Source of the DNA: a bacterium
GTDB taxonomy: Bacteria > CAIWAD01
Length of the DNA stretch: 51,380 nucleotides
Direction: 5' to 3'
NCBI GenBank assembly: GCA_030685015.1
Contig: JAUXWS010000044.1
Span: forward strand, 1 to 51,380
The notes under the pieces are model-generated. The model was not told where the DNA came from and did not search any database. It worked only from the letters and a program-made list of their open reading frames with translations. This document shows positions 1 to 7,105 of this stretch, in pieces. The translations under genes and the position numbers were made by a program. Within the stretch, counting starts at the first letter, position 1; every line of letters begins with the position of its first letter.

Positions 1-50
1 AGGTCCACCAGCAGATCCCCCCAGTCGATTCCGCGCTTACGCCTCTGCAT
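1..50 (-). CDS. start of an unidentified gene, cut by the window edge
   Basis: On the minus strand an ATG at 48-50 opens a frame reading MQRRKRGIDWGDLLVD and running off the left edge. A GGGAGA stretch lies about nine bases upstream, and the start lies 14 bases inside the end of the preceding gene, as in the tightly overlapped genes before it. Too little is visible to name a family. It is probably the next member of the same leftward module. Confidence 0.4.
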   Translation of the reverse strand, partial: MQRRKRGIDWGDLLVD

Positions 51-747
51 GGCCGGCATCTCCCGGATCTTGGTAGTCGTCTTTGACGACCGTGGCAAGA
101 ACATCGTGGTAGGACTCCCGCACTGCCTTCACCTGCACCAGCTCGTTCTGGGTGATCAGGCGGTCCACCGTCATCAGCACCTCGGCATAGCGATAGGGCG
201 GGCGCTGGATGTCCTTCAATTCGAAGCGCGTGCGCACGGCCAGGTAAGGCACCTTGGACCGCGCCAGGCGCTGCACATAGCGATGCCACTGTTTGATGCT
301 GGTGGGCGACAGGGGAAAGACCCACAGGGCAGGCTCCCCATCTTCTCCAGGCGCCAATACCAATAGGCGCACCTTGGGCTTGCAGCGGCTGCCGAAGCCA
401 CTCAGGGGACATTGCTCACAGGCCGTGGCTTGGGGCGTGTCCACGGTGGGCTGGCCATTCACAGCGGCGCAAACCGGCAGGGTGCCCCCTTCCTCAAACA
501 CGGCGCGGATGTGCTGGTGGGCGACCACGATTCCCGACAACTGGTTGCCTACCAGAGGCACCACCAGGCCTTCGTCCTCGATGGTCGGCCCCAGATCCAG
601 GAACAGGCGATGCTGGCCACTGGGACTGTGTTCCACGCGCACGCGGGGCAAGGGCATGTGTACGCCTTCGGTCATGCGATCCAGTTCGGCCTGCAGATCG
701 ATGTCCAGGGCGGGCAGGCATTCGCTGATGTGGGCAGGGCTGTTCAT
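37..747 (-). CDS. four-cysteine protein of a phage/plasmid-like recombination module
   Basis: This 236-residue protein starts at an ATG that overlaps the stop of the upstream nuclease gene (ATGA), so translation is probably coupled. A longer frame exists upstream but would overlap the nuclease further. The middle carries a cysteine set, CEQCPLSGFGSRCK, followed by a basic RLLVL strand and a conserved-looking WVFPLSPTSIKQW segment. This CxxCP...C pattern is, to my knowledge, typical of uncharacterised proteins beside phage recombination nucleases, where a single-stranded-DNA-binding or metal-binding role is possible. That role is inference from context. No signal peptide or membrane segment is visible. 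Confidence 0.6.
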   Translation of the reverse strand: MNSPAHISECLPALDIDLQAELDRMTEGVHMPLPRVRVEHSPSGQHRLFLDLGPTIEDEGLVVPLVGNQLSGIVVAHQHIRAVFEEGGTLPVCAAVNGQPTVDTPQATACEQCPLSGFGSRCKPKVRLLVLAPGEDGEPALWVFPLSPTSIKQWHRYVQRLARSKVPYLAVRTRFELKDIQRPPYRYAEVLMTVDRLITQNELVQVKAVRESYHDVLATVVKDDYQDPGDAGHAEA

Positions 748-1634
748 GCGACTTCCTCCAGTTGTGATACAAGGGATTCCAGGCGGGCCATGGGCAGGCG
801 GGCGTCTTGGGTCGCGCCACGACAGGCGTCGGCGAAGGCGCAGACACCACACTTCATGGGATCCGGCGAGCGTGGATAGCACCCTGCCTTCATCATCCGT
901 GACACATGGGCCACGTCCTGTTTCATGGCCTTCAGTTGGTCCAGGTTGCGGGTGGTGCTGATGCGGGGATCCCCGCGCTCTTCCCCGGCGGACTTGCCGC
1001 CTGTGGCCCGCTTGTAGGGGATGTGGTGACGCAGGAAGTAGAGGGTCAAGCGATCCGGCAGGATGCGTGGTTGCAGCAGCTTGCCGTCCACCAGCAGAGT
1101 GCCGTGGAGCAAGGCGTAGGCGTAGATGGACAGTTGGTAGTCCAGGTCCACATAGGCCTGGGGCGGTGCGGTCTTGCCGCTCTTGAAGTCCACCAGCTCC
1201 AGCGTGCCGTCCGGGTGCTGGCGCAGCTGGTCCAAGGTTCCCGTCAGCTGATGCCGTCCCATCCTCACCGTGAATTGGGCCTCGGCCATCAGGATCTTGC
1301 AGTCCCGGTTGTAGGCCTTGCTGCGGTAGCCCTCCAGCATGGCCACCGCGTCGGACAGATACTGGTCGCGCTCTTCGGATTCATCCTTCCAGCGCACGGG
1401 CAGCGTGTCGTTTTGTCCGTTTGTCACTTCGTGCTGGAAGGCCAGCAGGTAGGCTGCCTGCAGATCCATATCCCAGTCGCCTTCGTGCAGGCGCTTGATC
1501 AGCCTATGGAGCACAGTCCCGTGCATCGCGGCGGGGTGTCGGAATGTCCGTTTGTCCGGTTCGGCGCTCTGCAGGAAGTGCTGGTAGGGACAGCGCAGGT
1601 AGCTGTAGATGGTGGATTGGCGTAGGGCTTCCAT
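744..1634 (-). CDS. PD-(D/E)XK superfamily nuclease, Cas4/RecB-like
   Basis: The protein has the motifs of the RecB/Cas4-like PD-(D/E)XK nucleases: an acidic GTLDQL strand, then LELVDFKSGK with the catalytic D and K. One cysteine near the N-terminus (LRCPYQHF) and three near the C-terminus (KCGVCAFADAC) match the 1+3 pattern that holds a 4Fe-4S cluster in Cas4 and AddB. The predicted role is exonuclease or end-processing in recombination. I chose the ATG at 1634 because GAGGGG lies six bases upstream; a TTG six bases earlier lacks that spacing. It starts two bases after the DUF932 stop and overlaps the next gene by four bases. No cas1, cas2 or CRISPR array is present, so this is unlikely to be a CRISPR Cas4. 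Confidence 0.82.
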   Translation of the reverse strand: MEALRQSTIYSYLRCPYQHFLQSAEPDKRTFRHPAAMHGTVLHRLIKRLHEGDWDMDLQAAYLLAFQHEVTNGQNDTLPVRWKDESEERDQYLSDAVAMLEGYRSKAYNRDCKILMAEAQFTVRMGRHQLTGTLDQLRQHPDGTLELVDFKSGKTAPPQAYVDLDYQLSIYAYALLHGTLLVDGKLLQPRILPDRLTLYFLRHHIPYKRATGGKSAGEERGDPRISTTRNLDQLKAMKQDVAHVSRMMKAGCYPRSPDPMKCGVCAFADACRGATQDARLPMARLESLVSQLEEVA

Positions 1635-1636
1635 GG

Positions 1637-2410
1637 TCAACCCCTCGCGTGGTCAAGGAAGTACTGCGTGACACGCCGGTTGGTGTGCTCGGCGCCGAAG
1701 GACTCCTGCCTGGTCAACACGTGGGTGAAGGCGTTGTAGAGATCCCAGGCGCGGCTGCCTTCCAGTTCCATGAAGACATCGGACACCAGTGGGCGCGGGA
1801 TCTCCAGGTCGCTGAAGACGCGCTGGATCCCCGCGATGGAGAGCTTCTGCCGGGTCATGGTCTGGAACTTGGGCGCGAGCAGGTGGATGTTCTGGGACAA
1901 CTGCTGGAGCCGCTCCACGGCCTGCTCCACTTCGCAGTCGAAGACCTCGCCATGGGCCTGGTTATGCTTGAAGCGGAACCCACCCAGCAACTGGTCGACC
2001 ACCATGCCGTTGGAACAGACCAGGCGCTGCATGTTGAAGGCGACGCCGAATCTGGCCGAGCCGTCGTAGGAATTCCAGGCGTCCAAGGTCAGGGCGACGA
2101 TGTCACCGGGTTGGGTCTCGAAGGTGTGCTGCCCCAGCACCCACCGCTGGCGGAAGCGTCGTCCATCGAACAAGGTCTTGCCCCGTGAGGCTTCCAGAGC
2201 GCCTTCCGCCAGGATTCGCTCCGCCGTCTCCACCACACGGGAGTTCTCCACTAGGTTGTAGTCGTCGGACACGATGCCCGCTTCCTCATGGGCACCCTGC
2301 GGATCCAGCACGATGGCGTAGCGGCTGGACTGCACACCGGCTGGGGTGAATAGGGGCACACGTTGGATAGGCACAAAGGGGTCGTTGACCGTCAGGGTTC
2401 GCGGTCTCAT
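1637..2410 (-). CDS. DUF932 (phage/plasmid-like) protein
   Basis: The 257-residue protein matches the DUF932 family (TIGR03299-like), which occurs on phages, plasmids and integrated elements. Family-type segments include LDAWNSYDGSARFGVAFNMQ and RLVCSNGMVV followed by KHNQAH. Its biochemical role is not established. It is the first gene of a leftward set with the nuclease and the four-cysteine protein, all overlapping or nearly so, which suggests one transcript. AAAGGAA lies seven bases upstream of the ATG and supports the start. Confidence 0.82.
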   Translation of the reverse strand: MRPRTLTVNDPFVPIQRVPLFTPAGVQSSRYAIVLDPQGAHEEAGIVSDDYNLVENSRVVETAERILAEGALEASRGKTLFDGRRFRQRWVLGQHTFETQPGDIVALTLDAWNSYDGSARFGVAFNMQRLVCSNGMVVDQLLGGFRFKHNQAHGEVFDCEVEQAVERLQQLSQNIHLLAPKFQTMTRQKLSIAGIQRVFSDLEIPRPLVSDVFMELEGSRAWDLYNAFTHVLTRQESFGAEHTNRRVTQYFLDHARG

Positions 2411-2499
2411 GGTTCGTTCCTTTCGGGTTGAACAGGGTTGGTTTCTTTGTACCTGTTCTTATACCGGTAAATGAACGAGAAATGCGGCTACGTATGGTG

Positions 2500-2541
2500 A
2501 CTTGGGCAAGCCAAGTGGCTTAGGTTGGTTAGCCTAGGTTG
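2500..2541. promoter_or_regulatory. dyad and direct repeats upstream of the DUF932 operon
   Basis: About 90 bases upstream of the DUF932 start there is a dyad ACTTGG-GCAAG-CCAAGT (2500-2516). It is followed by two copies of TAGGTTG at 2521-2527 and 2535-2541, spaced 14 bases apart. The symmetry and position suit an operator for the leftward module. No regulator gene is visible nearby, and no convincing -35/-10 pair was found. Confidence 0.35.
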
Positions 2542-2604
2542 ACTACTTGCCGAAAGTGGAGGAAGTGTCAGAGGTCCTGAAACAAAGTGACTTGGCATGG
2601 ATAG

Positions 2605-2641
2605 ACAAAAAAGAGCCCCCCAACCACGAGGGAAGGGGGGC
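2605..2641 (-). terminator. Rho-independent terminator, leftward
   Basis: A perfect 7-bp stem, GCCCCCC (2615-2621) with GGGGGGC (2635-2641), encloses a 13-base loop. Read on the minus strand it is followed by TCTTTTTTG. This is a textbook intrinsic terminator placed 27 bases after the small gene at 2668-2940. It insulates that gene from the DUF932 operon downstream. Confidence 0.85.
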
Positions 2642-2667
2642 AAAGTATCATGACAGCCAAGCTATTC

Positions 2668-2940
2668 TCAGTCTTGTTGATCTCTTGAACGCTGGAAGTA
2701 ATCCTTGTTCGTCGGGATCTCCTTGCCAAAGAACTTCAACAGATTTCGGGCTTGGTTTCCCCTTACCACATCACTTCGAAGAGCTTCCACATCGATAGGG
2801 AAGCGCCCTGCATCCTCAAGGGCCTTCATAGCCTCTGGATCAGCAGGTTCGAGAAGAACGACCTTCTTCGTTCCATGGAAGAAGTCCTTACCCGCCTTCC
2901 GGAATTCCGGAAGTACATTCGTCTCGTGAACAGTGATCAT
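2668..2940 (-). CDS. small hypothetical protein, 90 residues
   Basis: The start at 2940 (MITVHETNVLPEF) is preceded by GAGGTG four bases upstream. A start 33 bases earlier has no such signal. The product is charged and soluble, with no signal peptide or membrane segment. It contains KKVVLLEPADPEAMKAL, followed by a basic C-terminal half. I do not recognise the family. The gene is monocistronic, with its own terminator 27 bases downstream. Its base composition is clearly lower in GC than the housekeeping genes to the right, which suggests transfer. A small regulator or toxin/antitoxin component is possible but unsupported. Confidence 0.6.
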   Translation of the reverse strand: MITVHETNVLPEFRKAGKDFFHGTKKVVLLEPADPEAMKALEDAGRFPIDVEALRSDVVRGNQARNLLKFFGKEIPTNKDYFQRSRDQQD

Positions 2941-3306
2941 TGCACACCTCAACTTAGAAACAAAGCCTAGCACCTTGCCAGGTCAAAGCTCCTCGTTACC
3001 GAATGAACTCTGTCCCGTTAAAGCGAAGATCTTCAGCTTGTTCCCCGTTTGGTGGGCCTGACTCCACCTTCACTGGCTGTCAATGAACCGTCTTAATGGG
3101 GCGCCCAATATAACGCGTGGGGCGCATTATGCAAGACCGTTTTCCGGCTGTAGTGTGGATTTCGGAAATATTTTTCTGCAAAGCTAGGTGATCGGAATTT
3201 CATGCCCTGTCTTTCGGCGCTTTAGCGTCTGAGCAGATGCGTGAGATTGCGATCTTCCACCCCAAGACTGGGCGGCCACGATCAGAAACGGCAAGAGGAT
3301 CCCAAA
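2941..3306. other. AT-richer intergenic region, no gene seen
   Basis: No credible coding frame was found on either strand. The stretch is noticeably less GC-rich than its surroundings. It contains the octamer palindrome GGGCGCCC (3099-3106), and TGGGGCGC occurs twice (3097-3104 and 3118-3125). Divergent promoters for the small leftward gene and for msrA are expected here, but none was convincing. Confidence 0.4.
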
Positions 3307-3963
3307 ATGTTAGCTTTGGAGAGACGGTCTACTTTTGCCGAAATGGTGAAATACTTTTGCATTTTGCTACTTTTCAGCATGGGTTGTGAGGGGAAAATGA
3401 AGCCAGAAGCTGTTGATGTAAAAAGGAATTACGAGTTGGCCACTTTCGCCGGCGGCTGCTTCTGGTGCATGGAGCCGCCCTTCGAGCAGCTGGAGGGCGT
3501 GCTGGCCGTGACCAGCGGCTACATGGGCGGCCGCGGGGCGGAGCCCAGCTACGAAGAGGTGTGCTCCGGGGAGACGGGGCATCTGGAAGTGGTGCAGGTG
3601 GCCTTCGACAGCAGCAAGGTCACCTTTGAGACGTTGCTGGAGGTCTTCTGGCGCAACATCGACCCCACCGACGCCTGGGGCCAGTTCGCCGACAAGGGCA
3701 GCCAGTACCGCACGGCCATTTTCTGCCACACGCCGGAGCAGCGCGCCGCCGCGCAGGCCAGCAAGGAGGCCCTGGCCGCCTCCGGCACCTTCGAGCGCCC
3801 CATCGTCACGGAGATCCGCGACGCCATGGCGTTCCATCCCGCCGAGGATGTCCACCAGGACTACCACAAGAAGCAGCCCCTGCGCTACCAGGGCTACAAG
3901 GAGGCCTCGGGGCGGGCGGGCTTCCTGCGGCGGATGTGGGGGAAGGAAAGCGGCGCTCCATAG
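3307..3963 (+). CDS. msrA: peptide-methionine (S)-S-oxide reductase MsrA, exported
   Basis: MsrA reduces methionine-S-sulfoxide in proteins. The family signature GGCFWCMEPPFEQLEGV is present with the catalytic cysteine in GCFWC, followed by SGYMGG, the conserved ETGHLEVVQV segment, and a terminal HQDYHKK. The N-terminus adds a hydrophobic stretch (YFCILLLFSMGC) that looks like a signal peptide or an imperfect lipobox, so the enzyme is probably outside the cytoplasm. I chose the ATG at 3307 because GAGGA lies seven bases upstream; an ATG at 3343 would keep the hydrophobic stretch but has no good ribosome site. It converges on the DUF4143 ATPase with 26 bases between the stops. Confidence 0.93.
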   Translation: MLALERRSTFAEMVKYFCILLLFSMGCEGKMKPEAVDVKRNYELATFAGGCFWCMEPPFEQLEGVLAVTSGYMGGRGAEPSYEEVCSGETGHLEVVQVAFDSSKVTFETLLEVFWRNIDPTDAWGQFADKGSQYRTAIFCHTPEQRAAAQASKEALAASGTFERPIVTEIRDAMAFHPAEDVHQDYHKKQPLRYQGYKEASGRAGFLRRMWGKESGAP

Positions 3964-3989
3964 GCGGCAGCGTCCCATGATCACCTGGA

Positions 3990-5168
3990 TCAGGCGCGTG
4001 GAGCCTCTGCCAACACGTCACCCAGCTGCCGCACATGGATGGCCCGGGCGCCGAAGGCGGATTCCAGGTTCTCCCCCGCATACACGATCCAACGGTGGCG
4101 GGCCTCGCGGCCCGTGGCTTTCTCGAAGGCCGCGAATCCCCTGGTGAACTCCTGGTGGAGGGTGCGGGAGGATTTGATCTCCACCAGGAGGGGGCCATCA
4201 GGGGAGTCCGCCACCAGATCCACCTCGTGACCCGCATGGTCGCGATAGAAACTCAGATTGCTGCGCAACCCACGGTTGTGGCGGGCCTTGATGCACTCAG
4301 CGACCACCATGTTCTCGAAGAGCGCGCCGGCCAGGGGGTGGCTGACCAGTTGCCGCGCCTCCTCCACTCCCAGCAGGAAGGCCGCCAGGCCCACATCGTG
4401 AAAATAGAGCTTGGGCGATTTCACCAAACGCTTGCCCAGGTTGGCATGCCATGGCGGCAGTAGGAAGACCACGTAGGCCGCCTCCAGCACACTCAGCCAC
4501 TCCCGCAGGGTGGAGGCGGCCACTCCCACCTCGCCGGCCAGGGCGTTCAGGTTGAGCAGTTGACCCACCCGGCCGGCGCACAGGGTCAGGAAGCGCTGGA
4601 AGTGGGACAGCAGGCGGATCTCACCCTGCAAACGCACATCGCGCTCCAGGTAGGTTTGGATGTACGCGGCGTGCGCGGCGTAGGCCGGCAACTTGGCGGC
4701 GTGGACGCGGGGATAGAAGCCGGTGAAGAGCAGGTCCTCGATGCCCGGCATCAGTCCGGCAGCGGAGAGTTCGGCCAGGCTGAGGGGGAGCAGGTGCAGC
4801 AATGCCGTGCGTCCCGCCAAGGATTGGGACAGCGCCTGGCGCAGGCCCACCTGCTCGCTGCCCGTGAGCAGGAAGCGTCCGGGCCGCCCGTCTGCATCCA
4901 CCAGCACCTGCACGGTGTTGAGCAGATCCGGCGCCCGCTGGATCTCGTCCAGCAACATGCCCTCCGGAAAGCGGGCGAAGAAGCCCCGGGGATCGGCCAG
5001 AGCCTGGGCCCGCACCTGGGGCTCCTCCAGATTGACGTGGGCCAGCTGGGGAAAGCAGTGGCGGGCCATGGTGGTCTTGCCCGATTGACGTGGACCAGTC
5101 AGGGTCAGTACGGGAAAAGATGCGGCCAGTTCCCGGGCCACGACTCCCATTTGGCGCTCGATGTACAT
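3990..5168 (-). CDS. AAA+ family ATPase with DUF4143 domain
   Basis: The 392-residue protein has a Walker A motif GPRQSGKTT at about residues 25-33, a Walker B-like GMLLDEIQ, a sensor-like LLTGSEQ, and the arginine-containing LAGRT. These are hallmarks of the ATPases paired with a C-terminal DUF4143 domain. The C-terminal EVDLV...LLVEIKSS segment resembles a PD-(D/E)XK-like fold. Such genes are widespread, patchily distributed and of unknown function. The frame is open 48 bases further upstream, but that extension is encoded by a 41-bp palindrome. The ATG at 5168 has AGGA eight bases upstream, so I place the start there. Confidence 0.88.
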   Translation of the reverse strand: MYIERQMGVVARELAASFPVLTLTGPRQSGKTTMARHCFPQLAHVNLEEPQVRAQALADPRGFFARFPEGMLLDEIQRAPDLLNTVQVLVDADGRPGRFLLTGSEQVGLRQALSQSLAGRTALLHLLPLSLAELSAAGLMPGIEDLLFTGFYPRVHAAKLPAYAAHAAYIQTYLERDVRLQGEIRLLSHFQRFLTLCAGRVGQLLNLNALAGEVGVAASTLREWLSVLEAAYVVFLLPPWHANLGKRLVKSPKLYFHDVGLAAFLLGVEEARQLVSHPLAGALFENMVVAECIKARHNRGLRSNLSFYRDHAGHEVDLVADSPDGPLLVEIKSSRTLHQEFTRGFAAFEKATGREARHRWIVYAGENLESAFGARAIHVRQLGDVLAEAPRA

Positions 5169-5179
5169 GACAGACATCC

Positions 5180-5220
5180 TATTGTGAAATTCATCGATAG
5201 TATCGACAAATTTCACAATA
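5180..5220. promoter_or_regulatory. 41-bp near-perfect palindrome at the ATPase start
   Basis: Outer arms TATTGTGAAATT (5180-5191) and AATTTCACAATA (5209-5220) pair perfectly. After two mismatched pairs, inner arms TCGATA (5194-5199) and TATCGA (5201-5206) pair around a single G at 5200. Eighteen of 20 base pairs match. The element is AT-rich in a GC-rich genome and lies 12-52 bases upstream of the chosen start. It could be an operator, a transcript hairpin covering the leader, or a transposition mark. Confidence 0.75.
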
Positions 5221-5462
5221 AGGGCAATGGGGCCACCCTTGTTTTCTTGGACATTTGTAAGGAACCGACCGGGAAAGGCGATGCAGAGCTCTCTTGCGGT
5301 GTGGCCGACCAGCGGTCAATGACAGCTGGTATCCTTGGCCTGCTGCCCGACAGGCGCCAAGGCGGGCCCGGCCACTCGGTCAGATCAATCCCGTCCCCAA
5401 CAACGGCGCGCCCCTCAGGCGCCGCACCTGGCAATAGTCACCTTTAGCCCGATCGGGCAGGC

Positions 5463-7088
5463 TCAGCGAAGTAAAGTGAGGGGCAAGGTCTCCCGCCGCG
5501 CGCCGTCCTCCACCGTCAGCCAGTAGCGGCCGCTGGGCCGCCCGCCCAGATCCAGGGGCAGCGTGGCGCGGCCGGCGGGCAGGCTGTCGCTCCGCTCCAG
5601 GACCAGGGCGCCCCGCGCGTCGAACAGGCGCAGGGCCAGCTCGGCCGGACGGTCCAACTCGAGCGTCACCTGGGTGGTGGGGTTGAAGGGGTTGGGCGCG
5701 ATGGCCGCCAGGCGCCAGCCGCCGGGCCGCGCGGGCGGCAGGGGCAGCGCCGTCTCCGTGCCCGTCCCGCCCACCGCCACCTGGCGCAGCGAGCCGTTCT
5801 GGGCGTTGGTGCTGATGGTAAGGAGCAGGTCCTGCGTCCCGGCCGCCTGCGGATGGAAGGCGAGGCGGGTCCGGCCCAGGCGGCCGGCGGCGATGGCGGC
5901 GGGCGCCTCCACCACGGAGAAGTCGGCCGGGGAGGAGCTTTGCAGGTAGCCGACGAGGAGGGTCTGGTTGCCCGCGTTGAGCAGGGGCAGGTCCAGCCAG
6001 ATGGTGTCGCCCGGCGCGGCGGCCAGCCAGAGGCTGTCCGTGGGCAGGACCAGGAGGCGCGTGGGCGCCGGGTCGGCGCTGCCGGCCAGGGAGGCGATGC
6101 GCGCCAGCCAGCCCATGTGGTCGATGAAGGGGTTGCGGTTGTGCTGCACGGCCTCGATGCCGTCGTTGCGCTCCAACTCCTTCTGGCTGACCGTGTCGGC
6201 CAGGGCCCAGGCCCGCAGGGTCGGCTCCTGGTAGGTAAGGAAACTGGAAAGGTTGCCGTAGCGCAGGGCGAAGTAGAAGAGGGCGCGCGCCCCGTCCCCC
6301 TTGTGCTGGTCGCGGGGCTCGAAGACGGTCACGCCGTTGGCGTCGGTCCCGCGCAGGCTGCCCCCCTGGCTCCAGTTGGCGGTCACCACGTCGCCGAAGG
6401 GCAGGTTGCCGCGGATGGAGTTGGGCGAGTTGAGCGTGGGAAAGAGATGGTGCAGGTCGCTGCGGGCCGTGCCCTCGGCGCCCATGCTCTGCGGCCAGGT
6501 GTGTTCCGTGTTCATGATGTTGGCGTCGGGGATGCCGGTGGTGGCCACCCAGGTCCCCGTGTAGACGCACTGCACTTGGCCGTCCACGTTGTCGATGCTG
6601 CCGAACATCTGCTGGCGGGCCCCCGTGTAGCCCAGGTCGGTGTGCCCCGCGACCTGCGTCTGCAGGTAGCTCTTCAGGGCCGTGCCCCACAGGTTGGCCG
6701 CCCCCGTCCAGTCGGGATGGGCGTGGCGCGGTTGGGCCGCCAGCGCCAGCTGGGGCAGGCCGCCCACCGCCGGGGCGCGCAGGACGAGGGCCTCCTCGAG
6801 GTCGAGATCGTCCCGCAAATCAAGACGCAGGACGACCAGGCTGCTGTCGCCGCTTGCCAGCTGGCCGGGCAGATCCAGCGCCAGGACGCGACCGGTCAGG
6901 CCGGCGAGGCCGTCCAGGTCGACCATGCCGTCGTGGTCGTTGACCAGCCAGACGGCCGTGTCCACCACGGCCAGGTGGCGCGGGCCCAGGTCGAGGGCGG
7001 GCGGGTTGAAGCGCAGCGCCTCCTGGGGAAGCTGCGGCTGGGCGAGGGCGGCCAGGGGCCACCAAAGAAGCAGAAAGAGGCGGCGCAT
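5463..7088 (-). CDS. secreted endonuclease I family nuclease with C-terminal sorting domain
   Basis: The 541-residue protein starts with a signal peptide (LFLLLWWPLAALAQ). The endonuclease I region spans roughly residues 130-330. It contains NTEHTWPQSM near residue 195, then SDLHHLFP, NSIRGNLPFGDV, FEPRDQHKGDGARALFYF and HNRNPFIDH, which match the EndA/NucM His-metal nuclease family. An Ig-like segment follows, then the FlgD/T9SS-like module starting at APNPFNPTTQ and ending LPLTLLR. The protein should cleave extracellular DNA or RNA non-specifically at the cell surface or outside. AAAGGT lies about seven bases upstream of the ATG. The start is only 17 bases from the divergent patatin gene. 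Confidence 0.92.
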   Translation of the reverse strand: MRRLFLLLWWPLAALAQPQLPQEALRFNPPALDLGPRHLAVVDTAVWLVNDHDGMVDLDGLAGLTGRVLALDLPGQLASGDSSLVVLRLDLRDDLDLEEALVLRAPAVGGLPQLALAAQPRHAHPDWTGAANLWGTALKSYLQTQVAGHTDLGYTGARQQMFGSIDNVDGQVQCVYTGTWVATTGIPDANIMNTEHTWPQSMGAEGTARSDLHHLFPTLNSPNSIRGNLPFGDVVTANWSQGGSLRGTDANGVTVFEPRDQHKGDGARALFYFALRYGNLSSFLTYQEPTLRAWALADTVSQKELERNDGIEAVQHNRNPFIDHMGWLARIASLAGSADPAPTRLLVLPTDSLWLAAAPGDTIWLDLPLLNAGNQTLLVGYLQSSSPADFSVVEAPAAIAAGRLGRTRLAFHPQAAGTQDLLLTISTNAQNGSLRQVAVGGTGTETALPLPPARPGGWRLAAIAPNPFNPTTQVTLELDRPAELALRLFDARGALVLERSDSLPAGRATLPLDLGGRPSGRYWLTVEDGARRETLPLTLLR

Positions 7089-7105
7089 CGTTCGTACCTT
7101 TTTTC

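Noticed and set aside
744-1634. Nuclease considered as CRISPR-associated Cas4
   Set aside because: There is no repeat array and no cas1 or cas2; the DUF932 neighbour points to a phage or plasmid recombination role instead.
2547-2798. 83-codon open frame on the plus strand
   Set aside because: It overlaps the leftward terminator and the small leftward gene, and has no ribosome site or family similarity.
3091-3135. Hairpin with TATAACGCG considered as an integron attC site
   Set aside because: The arms do not fit the paired R'/R'' core of attC, and no integrase or cassette array is visible.
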